A stretch of DNA of 64,000 nt from Straminergon stramineum. Its lineage: Eukaryota > Streptophyta > Bryopsida > Hypnales > Calliergonaceae. The stretch's first letter is position 1. Each line of letters starts with the position of its first letter. Made by a program: the position numbers and the translations under genes. The notes beneath the pieces are model-generated. The model made no database searches. It had not been told where the DNA came from and saw only the letters and a list, made by a program, of their open reading frames with translations. Shown here piece after piece: positions 33,791 to 46,330 of this stretch. The stretch lies in NCBI GenBank assembly GCA_963920665.1, contig OY987267.1, positions 12,214,001-12,278,000 of the forward strand, read 5' to 3'.

Positions 33791-35420
33791 ATTATATAGA
33801 CCAAAAATTAAACTCTATCTTGGTCATCAAGAATCAAATAACAATATGTTCATAAATCAAATTTTGACCTCTATATATTTAAGTTGTAAAAAGGATTTGA
33901 GATCACATCAACTGTAATATGTTTGTATAGAGAGCTTCAATGATGAGGAATCAATTGATCATAGTAAAATAGTTGGCATTGAGGTTACAAGACATTCTTG
34001 AACTATAGAAAGACCATTATGTAGAAGAAACCATGTGTATGGCTTATAAGTGGAGCTATTGAAATAATGAGAGTATAAATGGTGAAGATAGTACAATAAC
34101 CAAATGGATAACTAAAGAGCATGAAGGACAACTTGTAAGAAGTAAAAGATATGTTTGTATACAAGATAACATGTCCAAAAGAGAGAATTCCAAAAAAACA
34201 ATGTTTTTGGCATTGTAAGCAAATCCAAAGTTTATCTTCCTAAATCTTCTATGATGAAGTATTGCCCAATGTCTAAACCTTCATTGAGAAACCAAATAAA
34301 TACAATATGATATGATGAATAATTCAATAATTATTAATGCAACCACAAAATTGACATTTATATTTACAAGACTTATGTACCAAGTTGTCCTACCAATGAC
34401 AAACTATGTTAACAAATACAAATAGAAAGTTGATGAGAATATCATCATGAATAAAGGTATGGATTGTTGACCAAAATAAAAAGTATTTGCACTCGCAAGA
34501 TTTTCAAACTGAATCGCCAATACTTATATTTTATGATGATACTCACATGTATAAGACATGAGAGTACAACACAGTAAAACATGTTGTTGTTACATTCATA
34601 GAAATTAAATGTTTTTGGTAGTTCATTATCTCAAAAGTATAATTTGAGATATTTAGAATGTTGTTGCCTACACTATCTTGAACTTTGGTATAGATCAATA
34701 GCAATATTTCCATAAATAATTATAGAAGAGGGAAAATAGAGGATGACGTTATAATGGTTCAAATTTTTTTCATCGTAATTAGATTGTATATAGATTAATA
34801 ATTATGCTTATAAAGAATATTCGTTGAGCACACCTTCAAGTTCTAAACATTGAAGAAAGCAGAAAGATCTTTTTTGGCTTTGGAAAGACAAATCCCTAAT
34901 TTAGCAAATATGAGACCTTGTCAATCATTTCCATATGACAAAGAAAACACTTGGAGGATGAGGATTGAATTTTTATCAAAAAATCTCAAGTGTACTATTA
35001 TTCAAAGCATGTTGTGATGGAGCTTTTTCTTAACAGATTCTAGTAGAAGGATTTCTAAATCCCAACCATGTGAATAATTTAGAATTGAAACTTTTTTGAT
35101 GATTAATATTTTTTTACCAATATGTTATTCACAAGATATTTAATTTTTAATTTTTAATAGTTAGTATCATGTGATTGTTGAAAATTCTATTTTACTACGA
35201 TAAATACTATTTTGTCAACATTTTTTTTTTATCAAGTTTAGTGTTTGACTACTTTATATTAGTTTTTACTATTTCACAAGTTACTATAGGTAGAACCTCC
35301 CTTTGTGCATGGTGTTAAGACTATGCACTAAGAGAGGTTTATGCATTTAGAGAAGCCATAAGGCCACTTGTCTTTTCATCTTTAATCATGGGCATGGACT
35401 ACCTACTATCTACAATCTCT
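33791..35420. other. AT-rich intergenic DNA, no gene seen
   Basis: No credible ORF or paired repeat noticed. Confidence 0.4.
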
Positions 35421-35826
35421 CTTAACCCTTCAACGTCGATGTGGACGTTTTGTGTCCAATGAATGACAAAAATTCAAGTTGGTGGATCTAAGTGACATCT
35501 TTTTCATCCAATTTTTTGGGTGAAAGTGATAACTGAGGCATACTTTGTCACAAAAGCCCAAAAATACAGTTCTTGAATGCTCTTTCATTTTTAAGTGCCA
35601 TAAATTGTAAGAAGATGGCACTGAATTGCAAAGGAACGGTGTTAAAGGCCCTGCTGCCCTTCTTGCAATTGTCATGAAGGCAGCAGGCGAAGCAAGCTTC
35701 TTCAATTTCTCACAGCCTTATACACTGCACTGTTCATAAGCGTGAACAATGCTTTCTTGCGCGGTCAGCATGCTAATGTTGAGCAATGTATAGCCCACGG
35801 TAACTAGTCCGACATTTAAGGATCAA
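35421..35826. mobile_element. Decayed TTAA-flanked element
   Basis: The left end TTAA-CCCTTCAACG is followed by TGTCCAATGAATGACAA, as in the element at 24257. The right end near 35803-35826 (ACTAGTCCGACATTTAAGGATCAA) is a degraded form of the end seen at 49870-49893. About 170 extra bases inside suggest an insertion. Confidence 0.4.
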
Positions 35827-35860
35827 TGAGGGAGGGTGCACCAAGTTAAGTTCTATCTCT

Positions 35861-36335
35861 GAGGTAAAACAACCCATTACGGACCTTTTACCCATTGCGG
35901 ACTCCTAAGAATGACCCCATTACGGTTTTCTTTTAGTTATTGAGATTTGGGCCACATTCAATGTCTTAGCTAACTTGAATGGAGTAATTAGTGCCTGCAT
36001 TAGGATCTTTTAGTTTTTTAGTATTAATTCATTGTTAGAAGTGCCTTTTTCAAATCTTTTGTGTTAGAAAAATTGTGACTCCAATAGGTGAGTAAGATGA
36101 GTGTTATAGATAAGTTATTGTTGGTTTTGGGGTAGTTTGTAGACTCTTTTAGGTTGTGATGGGTTGAATACTTCAAAAATTCATAACAAATTCACATTTT
36201 GTCAAAAAAATATAGTTTCAAATGCTCTCGCCATCTCTATCACTTGACTTTCTATGGGAAAAAAAAGTAGAAAATTTCAGAAATGACAAGAGGGCAAACC
36301 CCCCATTTGGTCAATGATGGGCTATTTTACCTTAG
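35861..36335. mobile_element. TAAGGTA-ended miniature element, copy 2 (about 475 bp)
   Basis: The left end GAGGTAAAACAACCCAT and the complement of the right end (AAGGTAAAATAGCCCAT) match at about 21 of 27 positions over the longer terminus. The TA flank is intact only on the right. Confidence 0.5.
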
Positions 36336-36895
36336 TATGTCCTGTGCCGTTGCCTCAGTAAAATAAGATAAAAAGAAAAAGAATTTCTTAACTTTTTAAA
36401 TTCATAAAAGCTTCAAAATTCAATATCTTTTCTGCTGTGAGTTGGAACTCCATGAAACAAGCTCCGTACACAGTCGGCGGCCCATGAGACTGAGGTCTAG
36501 TTCGCGTAGAGCGTGCCAGGCTCGCTGTAGAACGCTAGCTGTAGAACCCATTTGTGGCAAACTCATTCAAGAGATCGGCACTGAACCAAGACAATCACAT
36601 TCAAGAGATGGTAGCCATGAATTGAAGAAGGACTCAGCAAATTCGGGACTTTTGAACCGTGAAAAATTGAAACGGTAAATAATTTGCTTTCAAAACTAAG
36701 GACGCGGACATCAACATGTTCTACGGAGTGTAGGAATTCCTAATCTTGCCTGGTTGAAGAAACAGAAATACCCGCAAAACATATGCTAACCCCAGCATAC
36801 CTCGCAAAACTGCATACCTACCCTGAGTAGCGCAAAACCTGTCTCAACCTCACTCAACGTCGCAACCCTGTCGATTACGGACCTAGGGCTTGTTT

Positions 36896-37576
36896 TTACA
36901 GCTTTGATGAGAGAGCTCCTGTCAAGAAAAGGTCTGGATACATGGTCAGTCTCATACTCAAGTAAAGATCTTTTTCCCAAGTTCTCCTCGCAAGCTGGGT
37001 GGCATCCGCCAAAGCTGCATCAAATGTTGCTGCAGCAGTTGGGTGAGCGGCATCCAAGACCCCGAGCTCCTGGGCTGCTGCTGGAGTGAGCTTGGTGGCT
37101 CGCAAGACGACCTCCTTGAACGCACGCGGTTGCAATTTGCACCGAATGACGGTCATGTTATTGGGCGGAATCAGATAGCGGGTGTCCATCTCGCTCATGT
37201 ACAGTAATCCCCGGTGGAGGTGCATGTGCCGGTGATCATGGGCTAAGGCAAGGATGAACCCCCCACCAGCGGCGTGACCACAGATGGCAGCTATGGTGGG
37301 AACATTCACTCTCAGGAAACACTCCAGGAGCTTGTTGAAAGCTTCCAACTGGGGTTGCGTGCGCGTGGTGGGATCTTGCTCCATCCATGCGAGGTCCAAG
37401 CCGTTAGAGAAGAACTTGCCCTCGTTGGTCGTCACCAGAGCCTTCGCGTCGGAGCTGTTGACAATGGTTAGGCAATCCATGATTTCATTGCAGAAGGCGG
37501 GGTTGAGCCGATGCTCATCGACATCGCCCTTGAAGCGCAGGACATACACATCGCCAATCCTTTCCAAGCTGCACAT
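36896..37576 (-). CDS. Peroxisomal delta3,delta2-enoyl-CoA isomerase
   Basis: A 226-residue intronless ORF with an ATG at 37576. It is a crotonase-fold protein of the plant ECI type, which moves cis-3 or trans-3 double bonds to trans-2 so that unsaturated acyl-CoAs can enter beta-oxidation. The start MCSLERIGDV and EHRLNP are typical of plant members. FFSNGLDLAWM near residues 55-65 and AAICGHAAGGGF near residues 96-107 are the CoA-binding and oxyanion-hole segments. The MSEMD segment follows, as in plant ECI. The protein ends SSKL, a type 1 peroxisomal targeting signal. The length is close to the roughly 240 residues of Arabidopsis ECIs. The exon is much richer in GC than its flanks. The nearest gene is the sirtuin 4.4 kb away on the other strand. 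Confidence 0.9.
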   Translation of the reverse strand: MCSLERIGDVYVLRFKGDVDEHRLNPAFCNEIMDCLTIVNSSDAKALVTTNEGKFFSNGLDLAWMEQDPTTRTQPQLEAFNKLLECFLRVNVPTIAAICGHAAGGGFILALAHDHRHMHLHRGLLYMSEMDTRYLIPPNNMTVIRCKLQPRAFKEVVLRATKLTPAAAQELGVLDAAHPTAAATFDAALADATQLARRTWEKDLYLSMRLTMYPDLFLTGALSSKL

Positions 37577-39938
37577 TGTCGCTGTTGCTTCAATTCACTG
37601 AGGGATCCCGCAAGGAGTCAGGCGTGTTCATCTGATCAGGCAGGTACGAAAAGTTGATCATAAGCGATCACTCCCCCGATCACAGGTGAAGACATGAATT
37701 CCAAATCATCACAATCTGAAGCAGGACGGAGGTGAGAAAACAATGTTTTGACCAGGACGGAGTCTTACAGGTAGCAAAGTTCGCGACTTGAATCGGAGCT
37801 CCACAACAACCCAATCGGCGAATCCCTCAAATGCTTCAGAAGTAGACATTCCATTGGCTATGAAGCCACAACAAATCAATGTTCAAATCTCGCAACAGGA
37901 TGGCGGTCCACCTACCAATATGGCAGTTTTTCCACTCAAATTTTGCAGTCAAAAGCCCCTGCAGGAGAGAAATGTAGAATTGCGACTAAAGGTTGTTTCG
38001 AATTTGCAGAATTGCCTCATTATGCTGTCCAGCTGTTTTTTTTCCGGGTCTCAATCTTGAAGTAATCTTCATCTAGAGATGGCCAGGTCAGGATACCAAC
38101 GCCGGATTTCAGCCATCCGAATCCCACAAATTCCTTGCGGAGGTGATTTCTGCGTGAGTTTCATAGTTTTGGGGTTTAGAGGTTACTGTAGTCTGGGACT
38201 TGCTATGACGTGATCTCTGCGTCGGTTGACTTGTTTGCATTGAAGACTGAAGTTCAGAGCTTTGAATTCTGTAATCAGCTCTGACATGAGGTAGCTTGTT
38301 GTCATTTAGATTTGTGAAAAGCTGTTGCTCACTTCGGCCTAATTTTTGCTAGCTTGCTGACTTGCTTCAATCTTTCGTTTAGATATTCAGCTGGTAAATT
38401 GGAAATCAGCGGGGCATTCGATAATTCCTCTTTGCTTCCTTGTTGAAGCACGTGGCAGGCTTGCAAAAGCATCGGGTGATCGCTTGCATTAAGGATTCAT
38501 CTTATTTTCATTGTCGTTTTCATTTCATCTTGCTATTTCAGTCTCAATCTTGAATTGTCCTTTCTTTTCCGGCTGTGAATTCCCCTTTCATTATCATTTG
38601 TGATTTTCCAGTTCATTTTCATTCTGTGAGTGGCTAGTCATGAATTCCCATTTCATTCTTATTTATTTATATTCATTTGTGAATTTCCATATTCAACACT
38701 CGGATCTTAGTAACGATGCCCTTGCTGGAAGATTTTGATCAAGATTTACTCTTACAAACATTCCAGCATTCTTGCAGAAACGAAATGCTGCTGTTCGAGA
38801 CACTGCGTGAGTTATTTTTTTCTTACCATGCAGAGGACGACCTGAGGGACTCCTGATGTGAAGCTGGATGTTCAAATACGTGTGCGTGATCGCATGGTGA
38901 ACTGAATCGATAGCAAAGAACGTATCCACCAAACCCAAGACAGTGACCAATGTCAAACGACTCTTTGCAAATTCAGCGAATTTCTCATTTTTCCCTCCAT
39001 CGCCACGTTTGATCTTCTCAACATTCCGAGCTATGGGATGAGTGTTATATGATTGGTACAATGTTAAACTAATGTAATTACTCTAAGTTTTCGAATCTCT
39101 TAGTTCACAGAAATTCCTCCTCTATTGGTCCTTATGATGCCTAAAAAATCAAGTTCTGTCCTTCAAATCTGTGGAGAAATTTCCAAATCGTCCGCTTGAT
39201 TATTGGTTCTGATACGTAGGGTTCTACCTCATTTTTCGTGCTAAATATTTCAGAGAATATATCTAATGTTCATGTTGGGGGAATCTGGCTGTAATTATGT
39301 GAACAGTTTTGGTCCGGGAATGGTCGCCTACTGGTTTGGATACATAGAAAGATGAGTCCCGACATTGTTCTGACGGATGATCGAGTTGTCTGTCGGAATC
39401 GAAGCTTATTGCCAAGCAAGGCCGGCCATAACTTCGTCACAGCGCGCATGATATGATACTGTATCTAACTTCGGTTAGTGTTTCCTCGGACTTCAGTGAC
39501 GGGAAATGTGAAGGAGATTCGCAGCTAGACTGATACATTTTGAGCTGGCAATCAGAGCATTTGAATTTCTCAACATTCATAGTAAATGTTCCATAATTAA
39601 TTATGCCAAGCTTAGGTCAGTACTGTCAATCCTGTGAGGATCTCCAACTTCGAGTAGTGAGCGTGGAAGCACGGACCTTACTGGAGAGGTCGGAGCAGCA
39701 CTAATCGGCTCAAAATTGATCAACTCGAGCGCCACAAGTCCGGTTCTGTGGCAGCAGCGTGTCTGTGGGTCTGTCGAAGCCCTGCTACTGTAAAAGTTAG
39801 GGCATTTTTTTAATTTTTTATGAAGCGCCAAAGCGGTGATATAAAATGTTATAGTGGTGCTCCAAATTTCGACATTCATCCACATATTGGATAGAAAATA
39901 TCACATTAGCACATATCACAATAGTGCCATCAGGAAAG
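37577..39938. other. Upstream region of the isomerase; possible unrecognised transcripts
   Basis: The sequence is less AT-rich than the rest of the intergenic DNA. ORFs at 37788-38060 (plus) and 38693-39061 (minus) could not be matched to any family. Plausible splice-like sites occur but no gene model could be supported. Confidence 0.3.
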
Positions 39939-40170
39939 TAACCCCCCATTGAAACAATATTGTTTCAATGGTTACATAGTCTAGTATTGAAAGTATATTG
40001 TTAATGTACAAAAGTAGTACTGTAACAATATAGTTTCAATGGAATGCATTATTCCCACTAAAAACTATTTTGTTGTAGTACTGATGTTGTACTACAACAA
40101 TACATTTTTAATACTGGACTATATAACCATTAAAACAATATTGCAGTAGTACTAAGACAGTGGGGGGTTA
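39939..40170. mobile_element. Near-palindromic fold-back element (232 bp)
   Basis: The ends TAACCCCCCATTG and the complement of CAGTGGGGGGTTA match at 12 of 13 bases. A second inner pair (GGTTACATAGTCTAGTATTG against its diverged complement near 40110-40130) shows that the arms fold on each other. A perfect 26-base palindrome lies at 39946-39971. Non-coding. Confidence 0.65.
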
Positions 40171-40728
40171 GTTCTCAATGAGTGTCCATAATTCTATTTT
40201 CATCTACAATTTGTAGATTTCATCCAAGATTTTTTTTTAATTCAATTTTATCTAGTGACAAACTTCATAGCTTGTTGCCTATTTTAAGCCAAATTTTTTT
40301 TCTAGTGCAATTTTGGCACCAAAAAGTCAAAAACAAAAATCCTACTGCCACACCACATCATTGGTGATGTTGATGACCACAAAAATTCTTGTGCTAATAG
40401 CCACCCTCCCTCTAATTTGGAGGGGGGGATGAAATAGTTTTGGTCCATTGAAGCTACTTGCACTAGAAATGGGATTAAGGGTAAACTCAAACTCCATGTA
40501 TGATATTCAAGTACATGGATGGTGAACTATTTGAGAGCTAAATGGAACATAGAATTAAATCTATGGTCCAAAAAAATTAATCACATAACATTCTTTAATG
40601 GGCAAGGGTTAGGGGTCTTTTTATAGTATAACAATAACAAGTTTATTTTTGTGTTACTACTATCCAATCAAAAACACTAGACATCCTATTTCAAAAAAGA
40701 GTTGGATGGGGGTGACAAAATATTTAAA
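40171..40728. other. AT-rich intergenic DNA, no gene seen
   Basis: Nothing recognisable. Confidence 0.4.
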
Positions 40729-41221
40729 TTAATCCTTAAAGTTCCAAGGTTATTTTTTTCAAATACTAAGATGGAATGAAAACACACTCATACCAATGGT
40801 GATATCTTTTCTAGAAAAGAGAATTGAACCATGTGTAACGTTTTGTTCTGGAGAATTGTTAAAGTGGAGTTCATAAATAGATCCAATACATTACTTTTTT
40901 AAGAATTTGCTAAGATTGCTTTGAAACAAGAAGCTTTACAACTTTCACATCATTTATCCAAATGGAATGAATCAAATCTTTACACATAGATCAAAACATA
41001 ATCTATAAGAAATTTTTTTCAAATTTTTGTGTATTTTTTTGTAGCACCCCTTCAACTATTTTGGGCTTATTGTGGTATAACTTTTGCCACCTGGCATTGA
41101 TTGGATTAAAATAATATTCCTAGAAATCTAATTAGTTATCCTATCCAAAAATTTAGATCATAGGTAACTACCTAAACCTTCAACAATCTCTGAAGGGAAC
41201 TCTTTGGATTCTAGGGGTTAA
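40729..41221. mobile_element. TTAA-flanked miniature element (493 bp)
   Basis: The left end TTAA-TCCTTAAAGTTCC resembles the left end of copy 2 (CCCCTAAAGTTCC). The right end GGATTCTAGGGG-TTAA matches the family. Non-coding. Confidence 0.5.
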
Positions 41222-41299
41222 AAAGTTCGATGATGTAGTGGATCCAACTAGGCTAAATTTGGACATGTATACAAATACATAGGCCATTTGTACAAATAT

Positions 41300-41301
<2 letters not shown>

Positions 41302-41359
<58 letters not shown>
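41302..41359. repeat. (AT)n microsatellite, 58 bp
   Basis: 29 uninterrupted AT dinucleotides. Confidence 0.95.
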
Positions 41360-41361
<2 letters not shown>

Positions 41362-41990
41362 CTCTTGACAAGGATGTGGATTATCATATATCTTTTGTTA
41401 ACAACTTCAATTGGTATTGGTATTTCAAATCTTGAATTTTGAAAAAATAATTAAAAATTTTAAATAGGATGCTTGGCTTCAATCTTATTAACCATATAAG
41501 GATGCTACAAGCAAAAAGTGATCAATGGATGACTTTCTAAGATCATTATAGAAATGAATAGTGCACGTATTAGTCCAAATATCATATCATTTTTGGCAAA
41601 GTACCTTGGTGATAGATCTCGTCCTTTGGTTAATTGAGGCTTTGACACATTAAATAACTATCCACTAAAAAACAATGGTTTAATTGTCTTACATTGACCA
41701 ACAATGCATGGGCAAGCTAGCATTCAGGATGTTCCATAGGGAAATGAACCTAGATTCTTGAAAACCGAAGGGTTACGAATGCTCTTTGACAGCAAATTTC
41801 GACATGAAATCGTCGTGGCACCACTTAATTGGCCAACATCCCTGATAAACTGACGTGGAAATTCATTTCGGCAAAGGAGAACTGCCGAGTATAATGTGCG
41901 AAACTGCGGACAACTGAAGCTTGTTGCCAGTTCGTTCTACGCATTCAAGCTCCGGCTTCGTCTCCTTCTTCTTTACATTGCGTGCTGCTC

Positions 41991-44900
41991 ATGAACTCGG
42001 CTATGCCTGCCGGCTTTGCAGTCACGCGGGCGACGTCCAAGCTTCTTCCCCACTTTCACAGGACTAGGTAAGGGCGATCTCTCTCCACTGCTGGATACAG
42101 GGATTCTTCGGAATTGTGTCGGGATTGTATTGCATATGGTACTAGCTACACATTCGCTGCGAAATTTGATCTTGTTGAAGCCAGGGAATGTGTGTTGTAA
42201 CCCTAGCCTTGGGTGCCTTCTTCGGTGGTGCTCAATTGGGAGAAAATAGTAACCTACTTGTATGTATGCTTTGCAATTTGACAACTCCATGGGCGGAGAG
42301 AAATTAGGTGTTCGTGAAGGCTACACTGAATTGTCCTAGTAATGCGTGTGACACTAATTTATCAAAGTCACATTATCTTGAATTAGAGTACGTTGAAACA
42401 TTCCTGTATTGTATCAATCAATTTCCACAAAAATAAGATTTCGTGGTGACACTAAATTTTTGTAGGTGACGCTAATTCTTCCCTCACTATTAGGAAAAAT
42501 CAGTGTAGTGAGTAATTGCGAATTGCACGGGTGTGTGGAGATGCAGGGTCGGACCACAGCAGCTGAGACTCATGAGTGATTCGATCGAGGACTTCAGCTC
42601 CGTTCTTCAGAATGCCAAGGTTATTGTAAAGTAGATTTCTTTTTTTTTCTTTTTTTTTCTTTTTTTCTTTGAGATGAAATGAATGTATGTGGAATTCGTG
42701 CATTGTTTAGATGACATTAGGTTTAATGAATCTATTCCAATGGCAATTATGTAAATCCCGAAGTTTGAGAAGACTCTGCGGGCAAAGAATAATCACGAAT
42801 GACGTTGCTTAGTGCTGTGGATTTCAATTAGGAACCACCGTAACCGGAAAGATAGTATAAAGTCTCATTTCTAGGGGTTTTCCTTGCAATTGGGGGCATT
42901 CCTCACTTCAATTTGAGCATTTCAACCTATTTTGGAGTGTGCTTTCATTGGAAGATCAGTGTAAAGGTGTGGAGAGATTACTTTGAATACATGTGCCTGA
43001 TCTGTTTAGATCATTTTTTTTTTCACTACGAATGAATTTCTTACGCAATTTCAAAATGGGAGGTTTTAGACTAGTCTTGAAGGGACAGTAGACAACCTAT
43101 TCCATTCAAAGATGAATGACCATAGACATATAGCCAAGTCGTGCTTACACTTAACTTGCTAATTGAAGGTCAATGTACGATTTTAGGTGAGTCTCTGTTG
43201 TTAGCAGGGGTCAGTGTAGGAGCCGGGATTAGAATCCTCTACCTTATATCATACCTCGGATTTAATTCTCTGATGTGGAGAATTTGGGCCTGCTGCAGAA
43301 AATTGTTGTGTTGTCGGGGGCAGGGATATCCGCCGAGTCAGGTATCCCAACGTTTCGTGGGGAAGGTGGTCTGTGGCGTGCCTTCGATGCAACAGTAAGC
43401 GCTTTGATTCTAACGAGAAATTATACCTATCTGCTGACCCTTTTGTTCAGACACAATGTTAGAATTTGAAAGTGCTCGGTGGTGAACTCCTTCGCGTTCC
43501 AGAATCAATTTTCTGCCTCATGTTTGCTCAATTTTTTCATCTCATAGGATTGTATGTACTTGAATGACTCTTGTCCCAATGTAACCTGAAGCTCCTTACC
43601 AATAATAATATTTACTTCTTGCAGGAACTCGCAACACCAGGGGCTTTCGCAGCAAATCCGTCGCTTGTATGGGAGTTTTATCACTACCGCAGGTGTTCAT
43701 GAATACTCTCTGCTCCTTCTCTATCTCCATTCTTCCGTTCACATGTTGTCATTATATTCTTTAGCAGGCTTCCATTGGAGTTTTCCATGCTTTAAACAAT
43801 GGAGTGGCAAATATGTTTGCTACTTTGCCTAGATTTTCAACCTTACCTCAACTATTCTTTGGGCGACGCTTGAAAGGGAAGCTTCTTAGAAGGGATTTGG
43901 GATGACTTGTTACTTTCATATTTATTGTCTTATGTGTCGTTGGTATGATGTCATGGCTGCAAAATTATTGGTTCATTTGAATCTCTGTTGGTTTTTCTTG
44001 TGGTGGCTGAACGGTGACCTCTACGTTTATGGCATATCTTGAATCACGTTCATCCGTAAGAAGTTTGGAAATAGAATTGAAATGTTTCGGTGGCTTGTAG
44101 AACAATTGTTGCTGGAGCTGTACCGAACGCAGGCCATTACGCAGTCGCTGCACTGCAGAGGAGATGTCAATTGCAAGACAAGGATTTCATTCTCCTCACG
44201 CAGGTGCTCCACTTGACCTCATTGGTGCTGCTGCTGGCTAGATCTTAACCCCAACTATTGGATTGTTGTAAGTGGGCTAAAGTGACACCTTGGTTGCAGG
44301 TATGTACACATTTGCCTTCATGGTTTGACCTGTACGGATGAGTGCATTTTGCCGTATTACCTTGAATGTTGCCTTTCCTGTTGGAATCTTAACCCTGTAG
44401 GAACAAGGGGTCCAAAATGGGTATCATGTTTTTTGTAGCATTTTGGGTAGGTCGCGTGGGGACTTTCGTCGTTCAATTTTATGTATTTTTTGAATGGCAC
44501 ATGCAATGACTGATTTTTGTCCAAATCTTGGCACTATCTCAATTATGTTTTGCGCAATGTGATAAGTCAAATTGTTCATTGTCAACCATATATTCTGGCC
44601 CTTTAGTAGTTGTTCATGACCGAACTGGATGAGTAGTATCCTCCTCCTCCATAAGAACCGAACTGGACACTATCCATTCTTGATTAGTTTGTTCGGTTTC
44701 CTGTTATTGTGGCTCAGAACATTGATGGACTTCATGTAAAATCTGGTAGCACCGATGTGGTTGAGCTCCATGGTTCCATGTGGAAGACCCGCTGTTGTCA
44801 TTGCAAAGCAGTGGAGACAAACAGGGATATGCCAATCTGTGTAGCTCTCGATGGGAAGGTACTTCTGCAGTGACGACTCCACCATATCCTCAAATTTCTC

Positions 44901-46330
44901 CAGTGATCTGAAACGTGATAGAGCATCTACTTTTAATGGAAAGGAGAGCATTTCTCATGAACCAACCAAGTTAATATTACTACTTTCAATATACTTGCCA
45001 TTGGTGTTCAACTTTCTTATTACCATTTGCCAGGCTATGAATGTGGTAAAAAACGACAACATCGCAAAAATTATCTGGTTATTTCTATTTGTAGTTTATC
45101 CTTTTCTGTCTTAGGTACTCATATTGGCGTGTGCTAGAGAAGTAGCTTGTATGCTCATTGAATGATGTATTAGCTTTTTTTTTAATCTGCTTCCATGAAA
45201 AATGATATTGCTCAAGTATCAACTTTTATTTTTTTCTGAAACGTGTATCATTTTTTATAATGTACACATCTTCGCTGAAGGAAGGAAGCCATTATCTGAT
45301 GTTGTGGTGGTGTTGTACTGGCCTTGCGTAGGGAGCACCAGACACTGTTGATGAAGCTAACATCCCATCCATGCAATTACCTCGTTGCAAGGAATGCAAC
45401 GGCTTACTCCGTCCACATGTTGTTTGGTTTGGGGAGTGTCTGGAGAGGGACGTAGTGATCCGTACCAATGATGCGTTGCAAGGCTGTGACTTGCTCTTGG
45501 TTGTTGGCACTTCGGCTGTGGTCTATGTAAGCATTCAAACTCACATACGGTTTTGTGCGGTTTCTATATGTGAGTTTTTATTGGTGATCATCCACCTACT
45601 ATATATTCCAATAACAAGATTTTTTTTAATTCTAAGTTCAACTAAGAAGAGCCAACTCTATGTCTTAAATTACAAGCCTCTCCAATGCAAGCTATCCGTT
45701 TAGTCTTTCTCAGTGGTTGGAGAAATGTGCTGAGCTAGTACCATTACATGTGACTGATGTGGTTTAGTTTTGGTTTCTTCACATGCAGCCAGCTGCAGGG
45801 TATGCTCCCTTGGTTAAAGCCCATGGGGGCGTTGTTGCAGAATTCAATACAGAAGATACACCTATCAGCTACAATTGCAGGTAACTTCTATTCCAAAGTC
45901 AATTAAAGAATTCTCGTGCACCTCAGGTTCTAACCGCTATGAGGGAGAGTTAAGTCATTCATGCAAATGCTGGATACATGTGCATGTCAAGCTCCAACAG
46001 GAGGCCAGTAAACTAGATGAATTAATAACATATATGTGGTTATTTATTTGTTTTGCATGTGTTGGACGTGTTCTGTAAGCTACAAGTCTGTGGTTTCAAT
46101 TGTAAGTATTGGTTCGAATTTCGGCATGCTAAACGGAGACAATCGAGAGGAAGATCCCAATGAAGTGGAAACAGACTAGTGTTGATACGGAATCTGTTAG
46201 ATGATGTGCAATCACCGACTTACTCCCTTTGGTTTGATGCAGGTTCAAGTTTCAGGGGCCTTCATCTGTGAAACTGCCTTTGGCTCTTGGTATCGGAGAA
46301 GAGGAGCTGGCGGAACTGAAGCAGTCCTGA
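41991..46330 (+). CDS. SIRT5-type (class III) sirtuin, NAD-dependent lysine deacylase, nine exons
   Basis: Exons: 41991-42067, 42547-42619, 43299-43394, 43625-43692, 44101-44203, 44718-44858, 45332-45526, 45789-45880, 46243-46330. All introns are GT-AG and all phases join, giving 310 residues. Exon 2 is the least certain (weak acceptor context) but supplies [10 protein letters not shown], as in SIRT5. Motifs: [14 protein letters not shown] at 57-70; FYHYR at 100-104, whose Tyr101 and Arg104 match the acyl-binding Tyr102/Arg105 of human SIRT5; TQNID at 138-142; catalytic His157 in ELHGS; zinc Cys165, 168, 205 and 208; VVGTSAVVY at 243-251. The first 26 residues are basic, Ser/Thr-rich and free of acidic residues, so probably an organelle presequence. 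The expected activity is removal of succinyl, malonyl or glutaryl groups (from family knowledge). It could instead be a plain deacetylase. Confidence 0.9.

Noticed and set aside
37788..38060. A 90-residue plus-strand ORF upstream of the isomerase
   Set aside because: It starts at a non-ATG codon and has no recognisable domain. It may be part of a leader transcript.
38693..39061. A 122-residue minus-strand ORF
   Set aside because: Some splice-like signals exist, but no family match and no second exon could be supported.
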